A DNA stretch of 22,263 nucleotides from CAYRIF01 sp964424205. Lineage in GTDB: Bacteria > Bacteroidota > Bacteroidia > Cytophagales > Cyclobacteriaceae. Location: the NCBI GenBank assembly GCA_964424205.1, contig CAYRIF010000018.1:1-22263 (forward strand), in the 5' to 3' direction. The notes below the pieces were generated by a model. The model was not told where the DNA came from. It worked only from the letters and a program-made list of their open reading frames with translations, and did not search any database. Shown piece by piece: positions 14,912 through 22,263 of the stretch (position 1 is its first letter; each line of letters opens with the position of its first letter). The position numbers and the translations under genes are program-made.

Positions 14912-16882
14912 ATGGCTAGGAATAAATACATTAAAATAATATTCGTTTTCGGCTTACTACTAGTCAGTTTCTCCTCTTTTTCGCAAAAGAAAAGAAGAAA
15001 AGGATTGACTTTACCTAAACTTGAAGATACCACAAAATCAGCTTTATCTTACTTCCCAGTTGAATTCAAAAATATCAACAAAACAACCTATTACACTGAC
15101 AGAAAGAAGTTAAGGACCATTGAAAAGCTTAATAATGCCAAAAAATGGAAGGAATTATACAAGCCATTGGAAGTTTATATTTCGAATTTTGGGATTGAAA
15201 ATTTCAGAAAAGATACATATTGGCTGTGGAGATATGCACAAATAACAGAGCTAAGCGGGAATAAATACAAAGCAAAAAAAGTGTATCAGTTAGTCCTCAA
15301 GCACTTAAGAGAACAAACCGATTTGAAAAAAATCTCTATTCACCTTGATTCATTGCGTGTCAACGACAAAGATTATTATGTCTCACTGGAGCACTACTAT
15401 GAATTAGTTGAATTCCGAAAACAGGTAGATACACTTATTCCTCCGAGAGGTGTTTTACTAAATATGGGAGAGCACATCAATTCAGAGTATGCTGACTATG
15501 GCCCAACCATAAGCCGACATGAAAATACGTTGCTTTTCACTTCAAAAAGAAACCGCGTACACAATGCCCTTGAAACTAAGGTCAATGAAGATTTGTTTTT
15601 TGCCACGGGCGAAGATGGTTTTTGGGAAAAAGCCTCCCCACTAAAAAACATCAATACCAAATATAATGAAGGATCGGGATGCCTTTCAAAGGATGGCAAC
15701 ACGCTTTATTTTGCACGATGCAATGCACCAGATTCGTACGGAAATTGTGATTTATATGTGGCAGAAATGCAAGCAGATAGCACTTGGGGAAATATCAAAA
15801 ATCTAGGCGAACTTGTCAATAGCGACTCATGGGACTCACAACCATCACTATCGCATTCCGAAGATACCTTGTTTTTCGCCTCCGACAGAATTTCAGGTTT
15901 TGGCTTGTCAGATATTTACTATACTTATAAAACCAAAAAAGGGGCGTGGTCAAAAGCACAAAATATGGGACCGGTCATCAACACTCAAAAAAATGAAGTG
16001 AGTCCGTTTTATCACCCCAAGCAAAACGTTTTATATTTTAGTTCAAATGGGCAGCTACTGAATTTTGGTGATTATGACATTTATAAGTCCTATCAAAAAG
16101 GAAATGCGTGGAGCGAGCCACTCAATATCGGACCATTGGTTAATGATAAAGGCAGTGAATATTATTTTTCGATAGATGCAGCGTCCAAAAATCTATATTA
16201 CGCCAAGTCAATTGATGTAGACTTAGCAAACCTTGACTTATTCTCTTTTCCATTGCCCATGGGAGCACACCCTGAGGCGACTGCCAGACTGGAAGGTTCG
16301 CTGAGAGAGCAAGGAACGGATAAACCTCTACAAGGAATTGTATCGATTATAGACCTGGACAAAGGGGTAGAAGTAGCGCCCAAATTTTTGCGCCCTGATG
16401 GCTCTTTTAGCTTTAACCTCATCAATAATAATAATTATCTGTTAATCATTCACGGTGAAGATTTTTTCAGAATTGAAGAGCTCTTCTACATGGATGGCGA
16501 TGTGAAATTTGACCGAAAAGTGAATACGTTTGCAGGAAAATTGGAGTTTGAATCGGTAGAGTTTGACAATGGAAAATCTGAAATAAAAACTGAAATGTTT
16601 GATGATTTGAACAAAATCGCTGATTTCATGTGGGATCATCCAGAATTTGACTTGACCATATCAGGACATACTGATTCTGATGGCAACGAGGAAGCCAATC
16701 GAATTTTATCGCAAGAGAGAGCCGCTGCGATTATGGAATACCTCACCTATTTTGGAAAAATAGACCAATCACGAATCAAAGCCATCGGACATGGCAGCTC
16801 CAAACCAATCGTAGAAGAAACCTCCGCGGAAAATAAAAAGCTTAATCGAAGGGTTGAGTTTGAGATTAATCGGGTTTATTAG
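14912..16882 (+). CDS. PorE-like OmpA-family envelope protein (type IX secretion)
   Basis: PorE anchors the type IX secretion ring complex to peptidoglycan. This 656-residue protein has the same module order: signal peptide (1-24), a mostly helical TPR-like region (about 60-170), a WD40/PD40-like propeller with repeated LFFASDR or LYFSSNG strands (about 185-430), a short carboxypeptidase-regulatory-like beta domain (about 450-530), and a C-terminal OmpA peptidoglycan-binding domain. In the last part Asp588 and Arg603 stand 15 residues apart, as in the diaminopimelate pocket of E. coli OmpA. Unlike P. gingivalis PorE, no lipobox cysteine follows the signal; it ends SFSSFSQ. It diverges from lon and converges on fic. 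Because OmpA proteins with PD40 repeats are numerous in this phylum, PorE function is probable but not certain. Confidence 0.75.
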   Translation: MARNKYIKIIFVFGLLLVSFSSFSQKKRRKGLTLPKLEDTTKSALSYFPVEFKNINKTTYYTDRKKLRTIEKLNNAKKWKELYKPLEVYISNFGIENFRKDTYWLWRYAQITELSGNKYKAKKVYQLVLKHLREQTDLKKISIHLDSLRVNDKDYYVSLEHYYELVEFRKQVDTLIPPRGVLLNMGEHINSEYADYGPTISRHENTLLFTSKRNRVHNALETKVNEDLFFATGEDGFWEKASPLKNINTKYNEGSGCLSKDGNTLYFARCNAPDSYGNCDLYVAEMQADSTWGNIKNLGELVNSDSWDSQPSLSHSEDTLFFASDRISGFGLSDIYYTYKTKKGAWSKAQNMGPVINTQKNEVSPFYHPKQNVLYFSSNGQLLNFGDYDIYKSYQKGNAWSEPLNIGPLVNDKGSEYYFSIDAASKNLYYAKSIDVDLANLDLFSFPLPMGAHPEATARLEGSLREQGTDKPLQGIVSIIDLDKGVEVAPKFLRPDGSFSFNLINNNNYLLIIHGEDFFRIEELFYMDGDVKFDRKVNTFAGKLEFESVEFDNGKSEIKTEMFDDLNKIADFMWDHPEFDLTISGHTDSDGNEEANRILSQERAAAIMEYLTYFGKIDQSRIKAIGHGSSKPIVEETSAENKKLNRRVEFEINRVY

Positions 16883-16898
16883 GTACAATTTTTAATTT

Positions 16899-18041
16899 CT
16901 ACTTTGGTTGAAAGATGTCAAAGTATTCCTTAAACATAAATTTTCTATTTCTTTTATAGCCTGTCAACTCTACCAATATATCTAACTCCACCATTCGTTT
17001 AATCAATCTGTTGGCAGCAGGAGTTGAAACTTGCAATAGATTTGAAATTCTTGATGCATCACTAATCGGTGTTTGATATAAGTAGTTAACGAGTCTTTGG
17101 CCCTGAGCACTCCTACTTCCCAACTGTGGTAGTTTTTCCATTTCAATTTTAGTTTTTAAAGCTAAAATATCCTTAAAGACTTGAATTGATCCCTTCGAAG
17201 TTTCTATGACTCCTTCCAAAAAGAATTTTACCCACTGCTCCAGTTTATTTGCAGTTCTCACCGCCATTAAATTATCATAATAATAGCTTTTATGCTTCTC
17301 AAAAAAATCTGACAAACAAAGTGAGGGCTTTTTTAGTACTTCAGTACTTACCAAATACAACGTTATTAACAGCCTTCCTAGCCGCCCATTTCCATCTAAA
17401 AATGGATGAATGGTTTCAAATTGATAATGTGCAATTGCTATTTTTATTAAATGCGGTATCTGATATCTCTCGTCATTAATGAATGCCTCCAAATCACTCA
17501 TTAATCCCATAACCTCCGTATGATTGGGAGGAATAAATATGGCGTTTTTTAATGTCGCTCCTATCCAATTCTGACTCGTTCTAAATTCTCCAGGCACTTT
17601 ATGCTTCCCCCTTACGCCAGATAAAAGAGTTTTGTGAGTTTGTTTTAGTAGGCGATTAGATAACGGTAAGTTTTCTAGTGCTTTAATTGAAGTGTTAATT
17701 GCTCTAATATAGTTTTGTACTTCTGCCCAGTCATCTTTTTTTTCAGGATTGATACCTGTCTCTTCAATCAAAGCCTCTTCCATATTTGTCTTTGTTCCTT
17801 CAATTCTACTTGAGGTTGTAGCCTCTTTCAAAATATGCATTTCAATAAAAAAATCAACATCAGGAATGATTTGAGAAAACGCATTTAACTCTCCTATCAA
17901 TCGGTTTGCCTCTGCCAATAATTTATTTACGCCAGGCGAAGAAATAATCCAATTATGGTTAATCTTTTCAGGAGAATAAGATTGATATTCTATTTGCCTG
18001 TTATATTTACTTGAAGTGAAATCCCTTAAATCCATATACAT
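16899..18041 (-). CDS. Fic protein (AMP-transferase) with winged-helix C-terminus
   Basis: Fic enzymes usually transfer AMP to a hydroxyl group on a target protein. The 380-residue protein has three parts. The N-terminal Fic_N domain carries the inhibitory motif (S/T)xxxE(G/N), seen as Ser77 to Glu81-Gly82 in SSRIEGT, so this is a self-inhibited (class II) enzyme. The Fic core has the complete motif HPFLDGNGRLGR (212-223) with catalytic His212 and Arg220/Arg223. The C-terminus (about 305-370) is a winged-helix DNA-binding-type domain with a clear helix-turn-helix (ISDASRISNLLQVSTPAANR). The target is unknown. It is a lone gene; its upstream region holds three palindromic repeats that its own C-terminal domain could bind. 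The start could also be the ATG two codons later. Confidence 0.93.
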   Translation of the reverse strand: MYMDLRDFTSSKYNRQIEYQSYSPEKINHNWIISSPGVNKLLAEANRLIGELNAFSQIIPDVDFFIEMHILKEATTSSRIEGTKTNMEEALIEETGINPEKKDDWAEVQNYIRAINTSIKALENLPLSNRLLKQTHKTLLSGVRGKHKVPGEFRTSQNWIGATLKNAIFIPPNHTEVMGLMSDLEAFINDERYQIPHLIKIAIAHYQFETIHPFLDGNGRLGRLLITLYLVSTEVLKKPSLCLSDFFEKHKSYYYDNLMAVRTANKLEQWVKFFLEGVIETSKGSIQVFKDILALKTKIEMEKLPQLGSRSAQGQRLVNYLYQTPISDASRISNLLQVSTPAANRLIKRMVELDILVELTGYKRNRKFMFKEYFDIFQPK

Positions 18042-18055
18042 TTTGTAAAACTAAA

Positions 18056-18165
18056 CGTAAATATAAAGATTTATAATTACGTTTTTATACATTTTCGTAA
18101 TTATAGATATTCATAATTACATTTTATTATAATTTCATAATTATAAATATACATAATAACGTTTT
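18056..18165. repeat. Three tandem palindromic repeats upstream of fic, 40-bp period
   Basis: Three 30-bp cores begin at 18056, 18096 and 18136, exactly 40 bp apart, with 24-25 of 30 bases identical between any pair. The central copy has arms GTAATTAT and ATAATTAC around 8 bases. The first is wider: 15-bp arms (18053-18067 with 18070-18084) with one mismatch. The third is more decayed. They fill the 149-bp gap between the methyltransferase stop and the fic start. A -7-like box (TATATTTA on the minus strand, 18058-18065) lies inside the first copy, which suits a repressor site. Confidence 0.8.
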
Positions 18166-18190
18166 ACAGGTGCTATAACATTTGCAGACA

Positions 18191-18946
18191 TTACTTTTTT
18201 TTAACCGCCACAATTCTAATTCGCTTATAATCAGCAACCCAAATCTCGTCTTGCAAATGCGTGTTTTCTAAATCATTTTGAACTTCATCTAGGATTTCTT
18301 CTTTATCCGCTTCTGATATTCCTACAAAAAAATAATCTGCAAACATTAAGAACCAATCCTTCATACCTTGCCTGCCTATTAAGGGTGTTGGTCGGTTAAA
18401 ATGCTCCGCATAGATTACGCTAAATCCCTGTTTTTCAAGTTCAGTGGTGTATTCGCCAATGGAAGGGAAATACCAAAAATCAACAGCGGCATTATCATGA
18501 AAACCTCTTTTTGTAAGGCTCATTCTCAACGCTTTAAGCATTTCTCCTACGTTTCCTTTTCCTCCGAACTCAAGAGCAATTCTTCCGTCTTCTTTCAGGC
18601 AGGCGTTCATGCTTTCTATCACTTTTTCTTTTTCAGGAATCCAGTGCAGCACAGCATTAGAAAAAATAGCATCAAATTTTATGTCAAATTGCAGCGCCGT
18701 AGCATCCATGCAGTAAAATTCTACTTCAGGAAATTTAGATTTTGCCTCGTCAATCATTTCGGCCGAAGCATCAACACCTATTACCTTTGCCCCTGAAAGA
18801 AAAATTTTATGCGTCAAGTCGCCTGTACCACATCCCAAATCTAAGATTTTCTCTTCTGCTTTAGGCTGTAGGTAGGAGAATATACCCTCTCCGTACTTTG
18901 ACACAAAATCATGTGAATTATCGTATAGGGTTGCGTTCCATTTCAT
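18191..18946 (-). CDS. SAM-dependent class I methyltransferase (Tam-like)
   Basis: A 251-residue Rossmann-fold methyltransferase. Motif I ILDLGCGTGDLT is at about 34-45, the ribose-binding acidic residue in VIGVDAS follows, motif II-like region is YCMDATALQF, and motif IV is DAIFSNAVLHWI. The length, the N-terminal W.ATLYD.SHDFVSKYGE start and the W.P.....E segment recall trans-aconitate 2-methyltransferase and related small-molecule enzymes, but the substrate cannot be set by sequence. It starts 31 bp after rseP and may be its distal co-transcribed gene. The 149 bp after its stop hold the fic repeats. Confidence 0.85.
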   Translation of the reverse strand: MKWNATLYDNSHDFVSKYGEGIFSYLQPKAEEKILDLGCGTGDLTHKIFLSGAKVIGVDASAEMIDEAKSKFPEVEFYCMDATALQFDIKFDAIFSNAVLHWIPEKEKVIESMNACLKEDGRIALEFGGKGNVGEMLKALRMSLTKRGFHDNAAVDFWYFPSIGEYTTELEKQGFSVIYAEHFNRPTPLIGRQGMKDWFLMFADYFFVGISEADKEEILDEVQNDLENTHLQDEIWVADYKRIRIVAVKKK

Positions 18947-18977
18947 ATTCTTCTCTTAAAAGAACACCAATTACGTT

Positions 18978-20297
18978 TTATAAAAATATAACCTTATACA
19001 AACCATTTAAGATAACATAAGCCATCAAACTTAATAACAGCACCATGCCTATCTTCTGCGCAATTTCTAAAAACTTATCACTTGGTGGTCTTCCAGCCAC
19101 TGCTTCATAGGTTAGGAACATCACATGTCCCCCATCTAGCGCAGGAATAGGTAATAAATTCATAAATGCTAACACCATAGATAAGAGTCCAGTCAATCCC
19201 CAAAATTTTACCCAACTCCAAGTGCCACCAAACATTTGAGCGATTTCTATCGGTCCACCAATAGATTTACGAAAGGAAAGTTCACCAGTAAACATTTTTC
19301 CAAATGCCTTTAGTTGTGTCGTAATCACTGAAAATGCTTTCGTTGTTCCCACAGGAAATGATTCGAAAAAACCATACTTGTTATGCGCTGGAATCAAAAG
19401 GCTCTCTACACCAAATCCCAATTTACCATCCTCATCAATACTCGCCAATACATCATGTATTTTTCCTGCTCTTTTATACTTCATGGTGATTTCTTTTCCT
19501 TTATTTTGGCTTAAAACTGCTTGTAACTCATGGAAGTACTTTATTGTTTTTCCATCCAACCCAACGATATAATCCCCCACCGCTAGCCCTGCCTTAGACG
19601 CTCCCGTTCCTGGAGAAACCATTCCTACCCTGAATGGCATAATCGGGGAAAACAAGGATTTCTTATCCTTTTGATCTGACATTTGATCTAAAAATCCTTT
19701 TGGGATATCAATCCTTATAATTTCTCCTGCTCTATCCACTTCAAAGTACCCATTATCTGCTAGTAGCACGTTTGGGTCTGTTAAATCAGCAAAATTTTCA
19801 AAATCATGACCATTTACTTTCAATACTTTATCTCCTGTTTTAAAACCGAGTTCTTTGGCTAATTCGGAGGGCACTATGCCATATTTATTTAATTCTTCTT
19901 TGGCAATATATGACTCTCCATATACAAAAGTCATCATACTAAAAATAAGGATTCCGAGCAGCACATTCATAATAATCCCGCCTAACATGACTATCAATCG
20001 CTGCCAAACAGGTTTAGCCCTAAACTCCCATGGCTCAGGTTCTTTAGCAAGCATCTCTGTATCCAATGACTCATCAATCATCCCTGAAATTTTCACAAAC
20101 CCACCTAGTGGGATAGCGCCGATAGAATACTCTGTTTCTCCATATGTAACGCCAAACACTTTGGGTGGAAATCCTATCGAGAATTTCTCTACCTTCATAC
20201 CAAACATTTTTGCAGCAATCATATGCCCAAACTCGTGAATCCCCACCAAAATTGAGAGTGCCAAAATTAATTGGGCTGCCATTATCAATCCGTCCAT
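18978..20297 (-). CDS. rseP: RseP-type site-2 intramembrane zinc metalloprotease
   Basis: RseP cuts membrane proteins within the bilayer; in E. coli it releases sigma-E and removes signal-peptide remnants. The 439-residue protein has the zinc motif HEFGH (21-25) in the first membrane helix, two PDZ domains (about 115-185 and 225-260), and the second catalytic element NLLPIPALDGGH near residue 385, followed by two closing helices. The start at 20297 puts a short MDGLI segment before the first helix; an ATG five codons later is also possible. It follows dxr by 33 bp, an order seen in many bacteria where isoprenoid and envelope genes cluster. No anti-sigma factor gene is near, so its substrates are not apparent. 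Confidence 0.95.
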   Translation of the reverse strand: MDGLIMAAQLILALSILVGIHEFGHMIAAKMFGMKVEKFSIGFPPKVFGVTYGETEYSIGAIPLGGFVKISGMIDESLDTEMLAKEPEPWEFRAKPVWQRLIVMLGGIIMNVLLGILIFSMMTFVYGESYIAKEELNKYGIVPSELAKELGFKTGDKVLKVNGHDFENFADLTDPNVLLADNGYFEVDRAGEIIRIDIPKGFLDQMSDQKDKKSLFSPIMPFRVGMVSPGTGASKAGLAVGDYIVGLDGKTIKYFHELQAVLSQNKGKEITMKYKRAGKIHDVLASIDEDGKLGFGVESLLIPAHNKYGFFESFPVGTTKAFSVITTQLKAFGKMFTGELSFRKSIGGPIEIAQMFGGTWSWVKFWGLTGLLSMVLAFMNLLPIPALDGGHVMFLTYEAVAGRPPSDKFLEIAQKIGMVLLLSLMAYVILNGLYKVIFL

Positions 20298-20330
20298 TTT
20301 ATTTTTATGTTAATTTATGTCTACTGTATT

Positions 20331-21488
20331 TTAAATTAATTCTTGTGCTATTCTTCTGGTCTCATGGTCTGTCTTGATATAATCATCTACAGTTGGTGCT
20401 TGAATGAAGGTAACTTTCTCCATACATGCCGCAATCACATCAGACATTTCCAAAAAACCAATTTTATCTTTCAAAAATGCATCCACTACTACTTCATTGG
20501 CAGCATTTAAAATGCACGGCATGTTACCGCCTTTTTCCAATGAATCAAATGCCAAACCTAGGTTTTTGAAAGTTTCCACATCGGGCTTTTCAAAATCCAA
20601 GGAAGGATAGTCGGCAAAGTTAAACCTTGGGAAGTTAGATTTCAACCTTTCGGGATAACTTAATGCAAATTGTATAGGGATACGCATATCAGGCAGCCCG
20701 AGTTGCGCTTTTATGGAGCCGTCTTCAAATTGCACCATTGAGTGGATAATCGATTGCGGATGCACCACCACCTCTACCTGAGATGCCTTCAAGTCAAATA
20801 GCCACTTGGCTTCGATTACTTCTAAACCCTTGTTCATCAACGAGGCAGAATCGATGGTAATTTTTGCGCCCATATCCCAATTCGGGTGTTTCAGCGCCTG
20901 CTCCTTAGTAACTTTTGATAAAAACGCCGTATCCTTTCCCCTAAACGGTCCGCCCGAAGCGGTTAAAAATATTTTTTCTATTGGGTTATGAAATTCGCCT
21001 ACCAAACATTGAAAAATAGCCGAATGCTCAGAATCAATCGGATAAATATTTACGCCTTTCTCTCTTGCCAATGTGGTAATAATCTCTCCAGCAACTACTA
21101 GCGTTTCTTTATTGGCAAGTCCTATGTTCTTGCCTGCTTCGATGGCTTTGATGGTTGGTAGAAGTCCGCAGTATCCTACTACTGCAGTCAGCACCAAATC
21201 GACACTGTCCATTTGCACGACAGAAGCCAATGCGCTTTCTCCAGCGTACACCTTAACTCCCTTTGGATCAAGCGTTTCGAACACTTTTTCATAAAGTAAT
21301 TCATTGGCTATAACTACCACATTTGGCTTGAATTTTAAGCTCTGCTCAATCAGTAAATCGGCATTATTTTGTGCGGTTAATACTTCCACTTCGAACCTAT
21401 CGGCATGCGCTGCAATAACCGCTAGTGCTTGCGTGCCAATGGAGCCAGTTGACCCTAAAATTGCTATATTTTTTTTGTTATTTTCCAA
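20331..21488 (-). CDS. dxr: 1-deoxy-D-xylulose-5-phosphate reductoisomerase
   Basis: Converts DXP to 2-C-methyl-D-erythritol 4-phosphate with NADPH, the first committed step of the MEP isoprenoid pathway. The 385 residues include the NADPH loop GSTGSIG (12-18), LANKETLVVAGE, PIDSEHSAIFQ, LTASGGPFRG, HPNWDMGAKITIDSASLMNKG with the metal and substrate ligands, and HPQSIIHSM. All are intact. The start appears to be TTG at 21488: from the in-frame stop at 21528-21530 to the GSTG loop there is no ATG or GTG and this is the only TTG. It lies 14 bp from the left palindrome of the GIY-YIG unit, and no Shine-Dalgarno sequence is seen. rseP follows 33 bp downstream. Confidence 0.95.
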   Translation of the reverse strand: MENNKKNIAILGSTGSIGTQALAVIAAHADRFEVEVLTAQNNADLLIEQSLKFKPNVVVIANELLYEKVFETLDPKGVKVYAGESALASVVQMDSVDLVLTAVVGYCGLLPTIKAIEAGKNIGLANKETLVVAGEIITTLAREKGVNIYPIDSEHSAIFQCLVGEFHNPIEKIFLTASGGPFRGKDTAFLSKVTKEQALKHPNWDMGAKITIDSASLMNKGLEVIEAKWLFDLKASQVEVVVHPQSIIHSMVQFEDGSIKAQLGLPDMRIPIQFALSYPERLKSNFPRFNFADYPSLDFEKPDVETFKNLGLAFDSLEKGGNMPCILNAANEVVVDAFLKDKIGFLEMSDVIAACMEKVTFIQAPTVDDYIKTDHETRRIAQELI

Positions 21489-21502
21489 ATTATATAAATC
21501 TT

Positions 21503-21530
21503 CGTCATTCCTGCGAAGGCAGGAATCTCA
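21503..21530 (+). repeat. Left 28-bp inverted repeat with REP-like palindrome
   Basis: Outer CGTC, then ATTCCTGC-GAAG-GCAGGAAT (8-bp arms, 4-nt loop, 21507-21526), then inner CTCA. It lies in the leader of dxr and 14 bp after the GIY-YIG stop. Palindromes of this CGTCATTCC type are frequent in bacterial intergenic DNA. Confidence 0.9.
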
Positions 21531-21544
21531 ACCCATAATACAAA

Positions 21545-21847
21545 TTATCTAAAATCAATTACTTCATTGTACAAATCCTTCAACGTTGGGTTCATTTTTT
21601 TAATTAACCTATCCTTCCAACTTCGCTTCCATTTCTTAATATTTTTCTCTCTCTCAATTGCTGATTCAATGTCTTCAAAAAACTCAAAATATACTAAGTC
21701 TGTACAATTATACTTTTTAGTAAACCCAGAACCCTCTCCGTTTTTATGTTGATATATCCTTGAAGAAAGATCACTTGTCACTCCTATATATAATACTGTT
21801 CTCGTCTTATTTGAAACAAAATAAATATAACCACCTTTTTCGTTCAT
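21545..21847 (-). CDS. GIY-YIG nuclease, small stand-alone form (UPF0213-like)
   Basis: A 100-residue GIY-YIG domain with nothing else attached. The motif Tyr pairs are GYIY (6-9) and YIG (20-22), followed by Arg30, His34, the likely catalytic Glu67 in AIEREKNIKKWKR, and Asn86-Pro87. The fold's residues are complete, so it is probably active. Proteins of this UPF0213-like class are annotated as putative endonucleases with no known target; in wider terms the domain is found in UvrC, homing endonucleases and restriction enzymes. Here it is flanked by matching palindromes, which suggests the palindromes are its target. The ATG at 21847 lies 8 bp from the right repeat. It is transcribed in the same direction as dxr. 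Confidence 0.92.
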   Translation of the reverse strand: MNEKGGYIYFVSNKTRTVLYIGVTSDLSSRIYQHKNGEGSGFTKKYNCTDLVYFEFFEDIESAIEREKNIKKWKRSWKDRLIKKMNPTLKDLYNEVIDFR

Positions 21848-21855
21848 AATGAAAG

Positions 21856-21883
21856 TGAGATTCCTGCCTTCGCAGGAATGACG
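21856..21883 (-). repeat. Right 28-bp inverted repeat with REP-like palindrome
   Basis: Exact reverse complement of 21503-21530, with ATTCCTGC-CTTC-GCAGGAAT at 21860-21879. It begins 8 bp before the GIY-YIG start and ends 5 bp from the GH3 gene stop. Confidence 0.9.
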
Positions 21884-21888
21884 TTAAT

Positions 21889-22263
21889 TTAAGTTTCTTT
21901 CTCCCTAAACCCCTTCAATTCATTCGCTATCTTTTCATCATTTGAAAGCCTTGGCACTTTATTCTGCCCTCCTAATTTTCCCAACGACTTCATATAATTT
22001 CTAAACGCATCCTTTTGAAGCGTCACAATTTTTAAGCCTCGAAGAATGCTTCCAGAAATCAGGTCGTCATAGTAGGAATTTAATTTACATAGCTGCAAAT
22101 CTAATGTTTTTTCAAACGCAGACAAATCTGTCGGTGAATTGTTAAATTCCACATACCATTCGTGCAATGGCAGCCCAGCCGCTGGCGTTACATTTGGCGC
22201 TACGGTAAACTCCACCAATTCGACTTCAGGAAATTGTTCCATGGTGAATTTCATTGCCTTTTC
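21889..22263 (-). CDS. GH3-family acyl-adenylate/conjugating enzyme, C-terminal part (start outside window)
   Basis: The last 124 residues of a GH3-domain protein, an ANL-type (acyl-adenylating) enzyme family named after plant auxin amide synthetases and widespread in Bacteroidetes, where the substrate is unknown. Characteristic C-terminal landmarks are EFTVAPN, LPLHEWYVEF, the YYDDLISG segment, and LGKLGGQNKVPRLSND near the end, which marks the usual GH3 terminus. The reading frame is open to the right edge, so the adenylation domain lies beyond it. The stop at 21889-21891 is only 5 bp from the right inverted repeat of the GIY-YIG unit. Confidence 0.9.
   Translation of the reverse strand, partial: EKAMKFTMEQFPEVELVEFTVAPNVTPAAGLPLHEWYVEFNNSPTDLSAFEKTLDLQLCKLNSYYDDLISGSILRGLKIVTLQKDAFRNYMKSLGKLGGQNKVPRLSNDEKIANELKGFREKET

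Larger units (their letters stand above)
21503..21883. mobile_element. GIY-YIG gene between 28-bp perfect inverted repeats, candidate mobile unit
   Basis: The 381-bp unit has identical 28-bp ends in inverted orientation (21503-21530 and 21856-21883) and one gene filling most of the 325 bp between. The stop lies 14 bp from the left end and the start 8 bp from the right end. Each end holds an internal palindrome like REP elements. The unit sits between the GH3 gene stop (5 bp away) and the dxr start (14 bp away). A clear target duplication is not seen; only TT flanks both sides. That it moves as a unit is inferred from form alone. Confidence 0.6.

Noticed and set aside
18051..18170. Regular repeats as a short CRISPR array
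   Set aside because: The 10-bp gaps between 30-bp cores are too short for spacers, the cores diverge from each other, and no cas gene is near.
21495..21890. Target-site duplication around the GIY-YIG unit
   Set aside because: Only TT is shared on both sides, which is expected by chance in AT-rich DNA.

Overview
The window reads as chromosomal DNA of an AT-rich Bacteroidota bacterium, most likely of the Cytophagales/Flavobacteriia type. The evidence is two type IX secretion genes (porQ and a porE-like OmpA protein), Bacteroidetes-style -7 promoter boxes (TAnnTTTG) upstream of several genes, almost no Shine-Dalgarno sequences, and several protein types typical of the phylum. No rRNA, tRNA, phage, IS transposase or CRISPR array was seen. 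Most genes are housekeeping and densely packed.

Layout. 1-421: 5' part of mazG (minus). 501-3414 (plus): a small NqrM-like membrane protein with its own terminator, then glmM (GTG start) and a cysteine desulfurase. 3422-7291 (minus): a run transcribed toward pyrB in the order small secreted protein, EVE-domain protein, large secreted protein of unknown function, pyrR, pyrB; pyrR has its own near-leaderless promoter. 7400-8727 (plus): a DUF2797 protein that has lost the family's cysteines, then a SixA-type phosphatase. 8728-9678 (minus): a TerC/Alx membrane protein. 9835-14739 (minus): lon, porQ and hslU, spaced like one operon. 14912-16882 (plus, divergent from lon): the porE-like gene. 16899-18041 (minus): a Fic protein with a winged-helix tail, preceded by three 40-bp palindromic repeats. 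18191-21488 (minus): dxr, rseP and a methyltransferase. 21503-21883: a compact unit made of a GIY-YIG nuclease gene between two perfect 28-bp inverted repeats. 21889-22263: the 3' end of a GH3-family gene (minus).

How the genes fit together. The lon-porQ-hslU run places a type IX secretion outer-membrane protein between two AAA+ protease genes, and the divergent neighbour encodes a likely periplasmic component of the same machine, so the block looks like cell-envelope and protein quality control. rseP (envelope intramembrane protease) and dxr (isoprenoid precursor synthesis) form a second envelope-related cluster. glmM supplies amino-sugar phosphate for peptidoglycan, and pyrB makes carbamoyl aspartate for pyrimidines.

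Most interesting: (1) the 381-bp GIY-YIG/inverted-repeat unit, which nearly fills the gap between the GH3 gene and dxr. It resembles a REP-element/nuclease pair with a GIY-YIG enzyme in place of the usual HUH transposase, and it leaves dxr with a TTG start just downstream of a palindrome. (2) The three palindromic repeats at exact 40-bp spacing upstream of fic, a candidate operator for self-control by the Fic protein's own DNA-binding-type domain. All functional calls rest on motif recognition by eye; no database search was run.
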